Below are positions 34,896 to 42,264 of a stretch of DNA of 43,725 nucleotides, piece after piece. The first letter of the stretch is position 1. Each line of letters starts with the position of its first letter. The stretch covers positions 1-43,725 of the forward strand of contig SCSF01000146.1 in assembly GCA_004298435.1 (NCBI GenBank). Reading direction: 5' to 3'. Below the pieces are notes generated by a model. The model saw nothing but the letters and a program-made list of their open reading frames with translations. It had not been told where the DNA came from and ran no database searches. Made by a program: the position numbers and the translations under genes. The DNA comes from Beijerinckiaceae bacterium (GTDB taxonomy: Bacteria; Pseudomonadota; Alphaproteobacteria; Rhizobiales; Beijerinckiaceae).

Positions 34896-36785
34896 GTGTG
34901 CCCCCGGCTTTTTCCATCCGGGCCGGAATGCGCTAAAATCGCCTGCCGGATCCAGAAAGCACCGATAGCCGCCTTGCGCTCCACCATCGCAGCCACGCCC
35001 GAATCGCGCGCCATCATCCTGCGGCTATTGGCCGATCACGGGCGGCAGCATAGCGGCTCCTACGCTCTGGCTGCGTTCCTGATGGCGATCTCGGCGGCTG
35101 CCACGGCGCTTTCAGCCTATTTGCTGAAGCCTGTGCTCAACCACATGGTCCAGGCGAACGGCTTTTCCACGCTGGAGCTTTTGTCCGTCTCCATCGCGGC
35201 CCTGTTCCTGCTTCGCGGCCTCGCCACCTATTGCTATCTCGTTCTCCTCGCCCGCACTGGCAATCGTGTCGTCGCCGATGTGCAGGCGCAGCTTTTCGAT
35301 CACCTGCTGATGCAGGACATGCGCTTCTTTCAGGATCGTCATTCCGGCGATTTCATGGGGCGTGTGACGCTTGCAGCGGCAAGCATCAGGGACACGCTAC
35401 AGCTTTTGATCGTGAGCGCGGGCCGCGACATTCTCACGCTCGGTGGTCTCATCGTGGTGATGTTCGTGCAGGATGCGCGAATGTCGGTGATCGCCATAGC
35501 GCTGATGCCGATCGGGGCCTATGGCCTGTCGCGCCTCATCAGGAGCGTGCGCATGCTGGCGCGGCGCTCGTTCGACGGCTCGACCCAGATTTTGGAGATT
35601 ATGCAGGAGGCCGTGCAAGGCCTGCGCATCGTGAAAAGCTTCAACCTTGAAGATGTCATGCGCAACCGGATGCGCGCGTCCGTTCTGCATGTCGAGCAGG
35701 CAGCAAACCGTATGTCTGCGAGCATGGCGATCGCCAGCCCGCTGGCGGATTTCTTCGGCGGTCTCGCTATTGCAATCGTGATCTTCTACGGCGGCTGGCG
35801 CGTTTCGATGGGGCACGCCGATGCCGGCTCCTTTTTCTCCTTTCTCGCGGCGCTGTTGATGGCTTATGAGCCGGCGAAGCGACTCGCGCGCCTCAATCTC
35901 GAAGTCCAGAATGGCCTGGTCGGCGCAAGACTGGTTTATGAAATTCTCGATCGGCCGGCTGCCGAGAGCCCTTCAGCCAGTCTGCCGCCGGTGAAGGTTT
36001 CGCGAGGCCGTGTCGGCTTCGAAAAGGTGTCGTTCAGCTATCGTCCGGATGAGCCGGTGCTGAACGATCTCAGCTTTATCGCCGAGCCGGGCAGCACGAC
36101 CGCTCTGGTTGGCCCATCGGGCGGCGGCAAATCAACGATCCTCGCTTTGCTCCAGCGATTCTACGATCCTGCATGCGGGCGCATCACCATAGATGGAATG
36201 GACATAGCGGACGCCGGTATCGTTTCGCTGCGCAATGCGATCGCCTTCGTGAGTCAGGATGTTTTTTTGTTTCGCACGTCCATCGCCGAGAACATCGGGC
36301 TTGGCCGTCCCGGCGCGACTTACGCGGACATCGCGGCAGCAGCCCGCAAGGCGCACGCGCATGATTTCATCATGGCGCTTTCGGGTGGTTACGAAACATC
36401 CGTTGGCGAGCATGGGTTGCAGCTTTCGGCCGGGCAAAGACAGAGGATCGCGATTGCGCGCGCCATTTTGAAGGATGCGCCGATCCTGCTGCTCGATGAA
36501 GCGACAGCGGCGCTCGATCCCGAATCCGAGCAGGCGATCCAGACAGCGCTCGACGAATTGCGCATGGGCCGGACGACGATCGTCGTCGCGCATCGTCTGC
36601 AAACGATTGTCGGCGCGGACAGAATTTATATGATCGAAGGCGGCGGGGCGATTGAATCTGGAACGCATTCCGAATTGCTGGCGCAAGGCGGCAAATATCA
36701 CGCCTATTTCCGCATGCAGTTCGCGGCGGCGGAGGCAAAAGCATTTTCAGCCGATGCGGCGGGTCGCGACGCCCGCGGGCTCTGA
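34896..36785 (+). CDS. ABC exporter, fused membrane and ATPase domains (MsbA-like)
   Basis: A 629-residue half-transporter. Six helices span about 55-315, then an ATPase domain with Walker A GPSGGGKST (406-414), Q-loop Q454, signature LSAGQ (510-514), Walker B ILLLDE (530-535) and switch histidine in VVAHRL. This is the MsbA/lipid or drug exporter architecture, probably flipping a lipid-linked glycan or lipid A. The opposing O-antigen ligase-like gene is consistent with an envelope role. The GTG at 34896 gives a ~35-residue leader before the first family-like segment, so a later start is possible. Confidence 0.88.
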   Translation: MCPRLFPSGPECAKIACRIQKAPIAALRSTIAATPESRAIILRLLADHGRQHSGSYALAAFLMAISAAATALSAYLLKPVLNHMVQANGFSTLELLSVSIAALFLLRGLATYCYLVLLARTGNRVVADVQAQLFDHLLMQDMRFFQDRHSGDFMGRVTLAAASIRDTLQLLIVSAGRDILTLGGLIVVMFVQDARMSVIAIALMPIGAYGLSRLIRSVRMLARRSFDGSTQILEIMQEAVQGLRIVKSFNLEDVMRNRMRASVLHVEQAANRMSASMAIASPLADFFGGLAIAIVIFYGGWRVSMGHADAGSFFSFLAALLMAYEPAKRLARLNLEVQNGLVGARLVYEILDRPAAESPSASLPPVKVSRGRVGFEKVSFSYRPDEPVLNDLSFIAEPGSTTALVGPSGGGKSTILALLQRFYDPACGRITIDGMDIADAGIVSLRNAIAFVSQDVFLFRTSIAENIGLGRPGATYADIAAAARKAHAHDFIMALSGGYETSVGEHGLQLSAGQRQRIAIARAILKDAPILLLDEATAALDPESEQAIQTALDELRMGRTTIVVAHRLQTIVGADRIYMIEGGGAIESGTHSELLAQGGKYHAYFRMQFAAAEAKAFSADAAGRDARGL

Positions 36786-36788
36786 GTG

Positions 36789-36842
36789 CCCTCATGCTTC
36801 GAGACACGGTCCTTGCGGGCCGCTCCTCAGCATGAGGAACCC
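36789..36842. repeat. Palindromic repeat family D
   Basis: CCTCATGCTTCGAGACACGG followed by TCCTTGCGGGCCGCTCCTCA and GCATGAGG: outer arms CTCATGCT/AGCATGAG. This type is widely dispersed in Rhizobiales. It lies between the convergent ABC exporter and ligase-like genes. Confidence 0.7.
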
Positions 36843-36886
36843 TGTGCCTTCGCAAGCCAAACAATAGTGCCGCTTTAATATTCCGG

Positions 36887-38119
36887 CTATTTATGAAGGC
36901 CGAAAGCGTCTTCCATATCGGAGTTCGCGTCGGCTGGCGGCGCTGCCGGCCGCTTGGCGCGCGGATGCGCTTTGACGAGAAGCGCCAGCGCGATCGCTGC
37001 GACGCTGTTCAAAGTCACCCACCAGAGCTGAATCGTCTCGGCTCCAGAAATCGCGATGACGAGCCCTGCGACGATGACCGCGAGAACGGCAGGCGCCGCA
37101 AATGGCGGCAGCCTGGACGCGGCTGAGAGAACCGTCGCCAGAAGGAAGACGAAGCTCGTGACGCCGACAATGCCGAGATCGTACCAGAGCGTGAAGATGA
37201 TGTTATGCGGTGCATGCACCGGCAGCAGGCCGATTGTCCCGGCGTGCTCCGCCATCGCGAGCCCGTGGCCGGTGATGAAGCGGGGCCAGTCATGGACGAC
37301 CACATTGGAGAAGATGGCAACCGGGCTGTTGTCAATTTTCAAAAAGGGATGCAGCAAGGCAAGAACGGGCGGCGCGCCGAAAAAAAGAACCGCAAGGCCG
37401 ATCGATACGAACCGCGCGGTTTGCGCAGAGTCGCGCGTCGCAACGATATAGATCAGCGCAGCGACAACGAGCGCCACGAGCGCGATCTCCACAAAGCCGG
37501 CGGCTGTCGCCGCTGTGACGATGATCGCGACGAGGGCCGCCAATATGACATGCTCGCGCAAGAACAGCGCGCCGAGCGCCGGCCAAAGCAGAATGACCAT
37601 CGACATGATGCAGCGCTGCGCCAGCGTGAAATCCGGGTTCGGCCCCATCCAGAAGGAGTCTGGCCCGAAAAGGATCACCAACAAGGTCGCGATTGCGGTT
37701 AGGGCAATGCCGATTGGCAGCAGATAGATGTTCGCTATTTTCGCTCGCTCGGACAGGGATGCGATCGCGATCCAGGCTATCGCGGCTGTCAGAAGCGTGC
37801 GCATGAGGCGCGCGGCGGCATCGCCGGGAAACAGGGTCCAGATGAGGGACAGAGCCGACCAGACGATGAGAGATGCGGCGGCTATCCCGACTCGTGTGCG
37901 GCAGGCGGTGAGAATCCGGCGCGGCGCCTGTTCGCCTCCGACGAGCAGGCCGCCGATAATCAGAACCACGGCGCCGACAGGAAACAAAATATAGAGCGCC
38001 CCATGTGACACCACCTCGGCGAGCGGCGCGATGATCATCAGAATGATGAAGGCAAGCCGGCGGAGGAATTGCGCCGCTTCCACTGCGGGGTCGCCTAGAG
38101 GAGAGCGGAGGAGAGCCAT
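36887..38119 (-). CDS. O-antigen ligase/polymerase-like membrane protein
   Basis: A 410-residue protein with about ten or more membrane helices and one larger extracytoplasmic loop. The loop carries HDWPRFITGHGLAMAEHAGT and HAPHNIIFTLWYDLGIVG, the G-x-G..H-N...YDLGI..G pattern of the Wzy/WaaL superfamily. Members join or polymerise glycans on undecaprenyl carriers at the periplasmic face. Sequence cannot separate ligase from polymerase. The start at 38119 lacks a strong ribosome site. It is the last core gene before the IS island. Confidence 0.8.
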   Translation of the reverse strand: MALLRSPLGDPAVEAAQFLRRLAFIILMIIAPLAEVVSHGALYILFPVGAVVLIIGGLLVGGEQAPRRILTACRTRVGIAAASLIVWSALSLIWTLFPGDAAARLMRTLLTAAIAWIAIASLSERAKIANIYLLPIGIALTAIATLLVILFGPDSFWMGPNPDFTLAQRCIMSMVILLWPALGALFLREHVILAALVAIIVTAATAAGFVEIALVALVVAALIYIVATRDSAQTARFVSIGLAVLFFGAPPVLALLHPFLKIDNSPVAIFSNVVVHDWPRFITGHGLAMAEHAGTIGLLPVHAPHNIIFTLWYDLGIVGVTSFVFLLATVLSAASRLPPFAAPAVLAVIVAGLVIAISGAETIQLWWVTLNSVAAIALALLVKAHPRAKRPAAPPADANSDMEDAFGLHK

Positions 38120-38286
38120 TCGACTGATCCGATGGAGAGACCTAACCCTTGGCTGAAGTGACTGTGCGCTGCAACTCCGCCAGAGCCGCCGCGGCCATAA
38201 ATTCGGGAATGTGGTCGTTCAGTCACAGCACAGAGCGAAACCTCTTTTTCCGATGCGATAATGTAATGTTCGTCTAATGTTCTTGT

Positions 38287-38294
38287 CAAACGCT
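38287..38294. repeat. Target-site duplication CAAACGCT, left copy
   Basis: Eight bases immediately outside the left inverted repeat, identical to 41063-41070 outside the right one. Eight-base duplications are usual for the IS1595 family. Confidence 0.93.
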
Positions 38295-38317
38295 GGCGAT
38301 ATTATACTTGACAAACC
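38295..38317 (+). repeat. Left terminal inverted repeat of IS element 1
   Basis: 23 bp starting GGCGATATTATACTTGAC and ending AAACC. Exact inverse complement at 41040-41062. It differs at 4 of 23 positions from the left end of the second element (41071-41093). Confidence 0.95.
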
Positions 38318-38335
38318 TAACGCAAGCTGTAGGGT
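38308..38335 (+). promoter_or_regulatory. Transposase promoter reaching into the left inverted repeat
   Basis: TTGACA at 38308-38313 lies within the inverted repeat; a TAGGGT at 38330-38335 follows at 16 bp. The second element has the same layout (TTTACA at 41084-41089, 17 bp, TAGGGT at 41107-41112), which supports both calls. Confidence 0.6.
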
Positions 38336-38358
38336 AGAGCCGTACCGAGGGGATGGCT

Positions 38359-39315
38359 ATGGCAAGCGTTTTCAGCGAGGCATATTTTCAAGACGAAGCC
38401 GCCGCGTTCGAGCGTCTTGAAACCATCGTTTGGCCAAATGGCCCCGTCTGCCCCCATTGCGGCTGCACCGGCCGCATCCGCCCGCTCACTGGAGTGAAGG
38501 ACAAGAAGGGTCGCGTCCGGCTCGGGTTGCGCAAGTGCTATGATTGCAAAGGGCAATTTACCGTGCGCAAGGGCACCGTTTTCGAGGATAGCCCCATTCC
38601 GCTGCACATTTGGTTTCAAGCCGCATTTCTTATGTGCTCCAGCAAGAAGGGCGTAAGCTCTAACCAACTTCACCGGACGCTTGGCGTCACCCTGAAAACG
38701 GCTTGGTTCATGTCTCACCGGCTTCGCGAAGCCATGCGTTCCGGAGATCTCTCCCCTTTAGGGGGAGAGGGCAAGACGGTTGAGGCCGATGAAACCTACA
38801 TTGGCCGCTTGGTGGACGTTCCGAAACAACGCCACGGCTATGCCCATAAGAACGTTGTCTTGACCCTTGTGGAACGCGGTGGCGCAGCCCGTAGCTGGCA
38901 TGTGGATACCACCACGGTCGGCACGCTCATCCCGATCATTCGTGCCAACGTCGCCCATGAAACCGCGATGATGACCGATCAAGCGAGTTGGTACAAAAAT
39001 CTGAACAAGGACGGCGATTTCGCCAGCCATGACAGCGTGGACCATAGCAAGGACGAATATATCCGCCGCGACGGCGACCGCATGATCGGCACGAACACGG
39101 TTGAGGGCTACTACAGCATTTTCAAGCGCGGGATGAAGGGCATTTACCAGCATTGCAGCGAAAGACACCTTCACCGCTATCTTGCCGAGTTCGATTTCCG
39201 CTACAGTAACCGCGTCAGGCTTGGGGTTAACGATACGGAACGTGCAACCCGCGCCCTTCGTGGTATAGTTGGGAGGCGGCTGACGTACCGGGACTCGTCG
39301 GCCCCCGCCAAATAG
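38359..39315 (+). CDS. IS1595-family transposase, element 1
   Basis: A 318-residue DDE transposase of the ISXO2-like type. An N-terminal zinc ribbon has C31, C34, C60 and C63 (CPHC..RKCYDC), followed by a helical segment. The catalytic domain shows D144 (VEADETYIGR), D207 (MMTDQASWY) and E249 in TNTVEGYYSIFKRGMKG. The ATG at 38359 follows GAGGGG by about 8 nt and matches the start of the sister protein; an ATG at 38353 is too close to the ribosome site. Intact over the full family length. Confidence 0.95.
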   Translation: MASVFSEAYFQDEAAAFERLETIVWPNGPVCPHCGCTGRIRPLTGVKDKKGRVRLGLRKCYDCKGQFTVRKGTVFEDSPIPLHIWFQAAFLMCSSKKGVSSNQLHRTLGVTLKTAWFMSHRLREAMRSGDLSPLGGEGKTVEADETYIGRLVDVPKQRHGYAHKNVVLTLVERGGAARSWHVDTTTVGTLIPIIRANVAHETAMMTDQASWYKNLNKDGDFASHDSVDHSKDEYIRRDGDRMIGTNTVEGYYSIFKRGMKGIYQHCSERHLHRYLAEFDFRYSNRVRLGVNDTERATRALRGIVGRRLTYRDSSAPAK

Positions 39316-39332
39316 AGCGTTGGTCCATTGAA

Positions 39333-40073
39333 ATGCGCACCGGCACGGAAATCATCTGGGTCTTAGAGGGGCGGTCTCCAGATCAGATCCCTATGGCTCG
39401 GCTTGCCGAATACATGCAGCAACTAGCTCTAATTTTTGGCGAAACTCAAAGCGTACATTTTGATCGCATTGAGAAGGCTTGCACGAAACTTGTGGCAAGG
39501 CTCGACATGGGGGTGCCTGCGCAAAGGGTCCATTCCAGAGTTTATGCTGTCCGCGACCGCAAGGCTCCAGCGGAGGCAATGAACGCATTCCGTCGCCTCG
39601 ACGAAATGGTGGGCGAAGACAGAGGAAATGCACGCCTTACGTTCGGGGCCAACGTGATCCTTCGCTTCCCCGGCAGAATTAATATCCTAAAGGAGCCGTT
39701 TAGCCTCATTGATGAGGCTACGGTTGTCGGCAAGCTTTATGCTCTTTCCGAGGAGCCGTCTGGGGATGGTCTTAGGGCTAGGATTCGCCCGAGGGGCGGA
39801 AGCAGTTATATCGCGTGTACTGCGGATGGTGACATTGCGCGCACGCTGGGGAATTACTTTTTGGATACCATCCGCGCCTATGGGCGGGGAAAATGGGAAC
39901 GCTCCGATAGCGGCGAGTGGGCGTGTAAGTCCCTTCACATCCGAAGCGTTGATCCCGTGAAGGACGTTTCTCTTCGGGAAGCAATAAACGAACTGAGAGA
40001 AATAAAAACCGATTGGCCGGAAGACCCCCTCGAAGAGTGGGCGCTCCTTGATGAAAAGGATGGCGCCGCTTGA
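39333..40073 (+). CDS. Unknown passenger protein paired with PIN gene (246 aa)
   Basis: Not recognised. It begins 17 bp after the transposase. Predicted soluble alpha/beta, with an N-terminal half containing EIIWVLEGRSPDQIPMARLA and a helical stretch, a centre with TFGANVILRFPGRINILKEP, and an acidic C-terminus (TDWPEDPLEEWALLDEKDG). The first half recalls proteins that sense or bind small ligands, but no named motif is present. Its stop overlaps the PIN-gene start (TTGA at 40070-40073), so the two are translationally coupled; this arrangement is common for antitoxin-toxin pairs, which here is only inference. Confidence 0.75.
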   Translation: MRTGTEIIWVLEGRSPDQIPMARLAEYMQQLALIFGETQSVHFDRIEKACTKLVARLDMGVPAQRVHSRVYAVRDRKAPAEAMNAFRRLDEMVGEDRGNARLTFGANVILRFPGRINILKEPFSLIDEATVVGKLYALSEEPSGDGLRARIRPRGGSSYIACTADGDIARTLGNYFLDTIRAYGRGKWERSDSGEWACKSLHIRSVDPVKDVSLREAINELREIKTDWPEDPLEEWALLDEKDGAA

Positions 40074-40663
40074 TCGCGGCAATAGACAATACTTTTCTCA
40101 CGTTGCTACTGAATCCGGGGGCGACGCCAAGGCCGAATCCTTTGACGGGGGTTCCGGTATCGCATTGCCGCGAGCGTATAGAGGCACTTGTTGATGAGCT
40201 TTCCAAGCAGCACGGAACCCTTCTAGTGCCTACGCCAGTGCTCGCCGAAGTCCTATGTTTCAGCAATGCGGTTGAGGCTTATTTTGATGATCTGAAAAAG
40301 TATTCAGCAATCGAGATTGCACCCTTCGACGGAAGGGCGGCCTATGAAATGGGCCGGATGATCCGCGACGCACGCGCAAAGGGAGATAAGCGCTCTGGCC
40401 AGTCAGGAAACTGGCAGCACGTCAAGATGGACCGCGCTATTGTTGCTATTGCCGTGTCTCGATCTGTTGATGTCTTTTATTCGGACGACGATGCGCAGGC
40501 ATCATTTGCTCGTCTGGCGGGGCTTACAGTTAAATCGACATGGGATTTGACTCTGCCGGATGACGTCGCCCAGCACCATCTCAGCGAAAAATCGGAAACA
40601 TCATGGCCGCCACAGAGAAAGCCACCCAAATCGAACGGTTTAGAGAAACCGCCCGCGCATTAG
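40070..40663 (+). CDS. PIN-domain protein
   Basis: A 197-residue protein with the PIN nuclease fold in its first ~165 residues: D6 in AAIDNTFLTLL, E60 in PTPVLAEVLC, D121 in KMDRAIVAIAV and D139/D140 in DVFYSDDDAQ. These are the acidic residues that bind magnesium in VapC-like RNases. A ~30-residue polar, proline/lysine-rich tail follows. It starts with TTG overlapping the upstream stop and overlaps the next gene by 61 nt. A toxin-like ribonuclease role is plausible from the fold; the target is unknown. Confidence 0.8.
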   Translation: MIAAIDNTFLTLLLNPGATPRPNPLTGVPVSHCRERIEALVDELSKQHGTLLVPTPVLAEVLCFSNAVEAYFDDLKKYSAIEIAPFDGRAAYEMGRMIRDARAKGDKRSGQSGNWQHVKMDRAIVAIAVSRSVDVFYSDDDAQASFARLAGLTVKSTWDLTLPDDVAQHHLSEKSETSWPPQRKPPKSNGLEKPPAH

Positions 40664-40824
40664 AGTGCGACGAGGATAAGGATCGCTTCGAAGCGAAGCT
40701 TGGCAAGATCGCGCGTCACAAACCGCAAAAACCTACTTCCTCGCCGAAGTCCGTGGCGGACGATCTTGATCTCAGACAAATGGCGAAGGCTAAGATATTG
40801 AAGCCTTTTTCAGCCGATCATTGA
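40603..40824 (+). CDS. Small CDED-motif protein 1 (73 aa)
   Basis: Unrecognised small charged protein. Its core RFRETARALECDEDKDRFEA continues KLGKIARHKP and is clearly paralogous to the protein at 43114-43305 (13 identical of 20 residues in CDEDKDRFEAKLGKIARHKP). Predicted as two helices joined at the CDED turn, then a disordered basic tail. The ATG at 40603 lies inside the end of the PIN gene, and the 3' end overlaps the opposing 67-residue gene by 35 nt. Repeated association with nuclease-fold genes suggests a partner or regulator. Confidence 0.78.
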   Translation: MAATEKATQIERFRETARALECDEDKDRFEAKLGKIARHKPQKPTSSPKSVADDLDLRQMAKAKILKPFSADH

Positions 40825-40993
40825 TTTCATCAATCATCGCGGCCATTCGCTGGAAATTGGTTGTCGTCTGCGCGCTGAGACTGTCACTTCGCTGATTTGC
40901 GGCGTTTAAGGCATTGAATAGCGTCAGGATGTCCCGCCGAAGGTCCTCGATTTTTTCCGGCTGAGTCATCTCATCCCAAGTTTTTCCCGACAT
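40790..40993 (-). CDS. Small coiled-coil-like protein at the right end of IS element 1 (67 aa)
   Basis: 67 residues from ATG 40993, preceded by AAAGGAGG, one of the strongest ribosome sites in the window. Sequence MSGKTWDEMTQPEKIEDLRR then a long helix with hydrophobic residues in heptad-like spacing (ILTLFNALNAANQRSDSLSA) and a final MIDEINDRLKKASIS. No enzyme motif. The right inverted repeat supplies a TTGACA facing this gene, so it is probably expressed. Its function is unknown; a transposition accessory or antitoxin-like role is possible. Confidence 0.7.
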   Translation of the reverse strand: MSGKTWDEMTQPEKIEDLRRDILTLFNALNAANQRSDSLSAQTTTNFQRMAAMIDEINDRLKKASIS

Positions 40994-41021
40994 TGGCGAA
41001 GGCCTCCTTTTGGCTATGGCT

Positions 41022-41049
41022 ACGCTATATCTGGGGCTTGGTTTGTCAA
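41022..41049 (-). promoter_or_regulatory. Inward promoter in the right inverted repeat of element 1
   Basis: Because the repeat is inverted, TTGACA also occurs on the minus strand at 41044-41049, followed at 16 bp by TAGCGT (41022-41027), mirroring the left-end promoter. It points at the 67-residue gene, whose start is ~30 bp further on. Confidence 0.5.
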
Positions 41050-41062
41050 GTATAATATCGCC
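41040..41062 (-). repeat. Right terminal inverted repeat of IS element 1
   Basis: Exact inverse complement of 38295-38317. Ends in ATATCGCC, immediately followed by the CAAACGCT duplication. Confidence 0.95.
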
Positions 41063-41070
41063 CAAACGCT
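41063..41070. repeat. Target-site duplication CAAACGCT, right copy
   Basis: Identical to 38287-38294. It also directly abuts the left inverted repeat of the second element (41071), so it may be the duplication of that element as well. Confidence 0.93.
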
Positions 41071-41093
41071 GGCGATTATATACTTTACACACC
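41071..41093 (+). repeat. Left terminal inverted repeat of IS element 2
   Basis: 19 of 23 bases identical to element 1's left repeat, with differences at positions 7, 8, 15 and 19. It includes TTTACA (41084-41089) as the likely -35 of the transposase promoter. Confidence 0.85.
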
Positions 41094-41141
41094 AACCAAA
41101 ATAGGCTAGGGTGATTTCACGTTAGAAATCGAGCCAAACCA

Positions 41142-42080
41142 ATGTCCGTCCTTTCCAAGCCCTACTTTCACGATGAAGCCAAAGCCTTCGAATACCTCGA
41201 AGGCATCCTTTGGCCCCAAGGCCCGGTTTGCCCGCATTGTGGCTCTGTGAGCGGCAAGCATTATGACTTGCGCAAAACCCGCGTTGGTCTTCGCAAATGC
41301 TCGGATTGCCGGAAGCAGTTCACGGTCAAGGTCGGCACGGTTTTCGAGTCCGCCCATATCCCGCTGAACAAGATGCTTCAGGCGGTTTACCTGATGACTT
41401 CCTCGAAAAAGGGCATCAGCGCACATCAACTGCATCGCGTTCTGGAAATCACCTACAAGTCCGCTTGGTTCCTGGCTCATCGCATCCGCGAGGCCATGCG
41501 CTCGGGGGAACTTAGCCCGCTGGGTGGCGCGGGCAAGACGGTCGAGATTGATGAAACCTTCATCGGCAGACTGGCGGACGTTCCGAAGCAGCGCCACGGC
41601 TACGCGCATAAGAACGTGGTTCTAACCCTTGTGGAGCGCGGCGGCGCGGCCCGTAGCTGGCATGTGGACGGCACCACTGTCGGCACTCTCATTCCGATTA
41701 TTCGCGCTAACGTCGCCCATGAAACCGCGATGATGACCGATCAAGCGAGCTGGTACAAAAATCTGAACAAGAATGGCGAGTTCGCCAGCCATGATAGCGT
41801 GGATCATAGCCGCGACGAATATGCTCGTTACGAGGCCAGCAAGGTCATTTCGACCAACACGGTTGAAGGCTACTACAGCATCTTCAAACGCGGCATGAAA
41901 GGCGTCTATCAGCATTGCGGCGAGAAGCATCTTCATCGCTACCTTGCCGAGTTCGATTTCCGCTATTCAAACCGCGTCGCACTCGGATGCGGCGATCAAG
42001 AGCGTTCAACCCGCGCTCTGTCTGGCATCGTCGGAAAGCGCCTGACTTATCGTGGCACTGATAGCGTCGCCAATGCCTAA
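41142..42080 (+). CDS. IS1595-family transposase, element 2
   Basis: A 312-residue sister of the element 1 transposase. Zinc ribbon C30, C33, C53, C56; catalytic D137 (EIDETFIGR), D200 (MMTDQASWY) and E242 (TNTVEGYYSIFKR). The N-terminal ~130 residues have clearly diverged from element 1, while the centre from DVPKQRHGYAHKNVVLTLVE to QASWYKNLNK is almost identical in protein and shares long DNA runs (for example around 41714-41768 with 38954-39008). This mosaic suggests recombination between related elements. Frame intact. Confidence 0.94.
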   Translation: MSVLSKPYFHDEAKAFEYLEGILWPQGPVCPHCGSVSGKHYDLRKTRVGLRKCSDCRKQFTVKVGTVFESAHIPLNKMLQAVYLMTSSKKGISAHQLHRVLEITYKSAWFLAHRIREAMRSGELSPLGGAGKTVEIDETFIGRLADVPKQRHGYAHKNVVLTLVERGGAARSWHVDGTTVGTLIPIIRANVAHETAMMTDQASWYKNLNKNGEFASHDSVDHSRDEYARYEASKVISTNTVEGYYSIFKRGMKGVYQHCGEKHLHRYLAEFDFRYSNRVALGCGDQERSTRALSGIVGKRLTYRGTDSVANA

Positions 42081-42118
42081 AAGAAAAAAGCGATTCCGCT
42101 CAATGGGTTAGTAAATAC

Positions 42119-42147
42119 TTGATTCAAAAGGCGGAATCTACTATAAA
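42119..42147 (+). promoter_or_regulatory. Sigma-70-type promoter for the structured RNA
   Basis: TTGATT (42119-42124), exactly 17 bp, then TATAAA (42142-42147). A start 7 nt later falls at 42154, the first base of the closing stem of the predicted RNA. The position does not fit any protein start on this strand. Confidence 0.7.
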
Positions 42148-42153
42148 TTGATT

Positions 42154-42262
42154 GGCGCGCAACGCCGGAGTGCCCGGTCCCCGAATAGGGGGCAACTAGC
42201 TAGATGCCTGCGGAGGAAGCGGGCTACTGCACTGGCTAGCCAAGAGGGTCCGGGGGCGCGCC
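42154..42262 (+). ncRNA. Candidate structured RNA (~109 nt) beside DUF3800 gene
   Basis: Between the transposase and the convergent DUF3800 gene. The outermost stem is GGCGCGC (42154-42160) with GCGCGCC (42256-42262), perfect. Inside are CCCGG (42173-42177) with CCGGG (42250-42254), a hairpin TCCCC-GAATA-GGGGG (42178-42192, closed by a G-C pair if the previous stem opens), and an arm CTAGC (42196-42200)/GCTAG (42235-42239) enclosing GCCTGC (42206-42211)/GCGGGC (42219-42224). A good promoter places +1 at the first base of the outer stem, and a TTATCTTTT tract follows the last stem. Candidate RNA classes named after adjacent DUF3800 genes have been reported; membership was not tested. Structure read by eye. 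Confidence 0.65.
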
Positions 42263-42264
42263 GC

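Larger units (their letters stand above)
38295..41062 (+). mobile_element. Complete IS1595-like transposon with four passenger genes (2768 bp)
   Basis: Bounded by a perfect 23-bp inverted repeat (38295-38317, beginning GGCGATATTATACTTGAC; 41040-41062 is its exact inverse complement) and by 8-bp CAAACGCT duplications. It holds an IS1595-type transposase, then an unknown 246-residue gene, a PIN-domain gene and a small CDED-motif gene, all forward, and a 67-residue gene in reverse. IS1595-family members are known to include passenger-carrying elements. Intact ends, duplication and transposase indicate recent, possibly active, movement. Confidence 0.93.

Noticed and set aside
42106-42128. Right inverted repeat of IS element 2 just after its transposase
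   Set aside because: GGTTAGTAAATACTTGATTC resembles the expected end only loosely (about 12 of 20), lacks the ATCGCC terminus and a following duplication, and contains the -35 of the RNA promoter.
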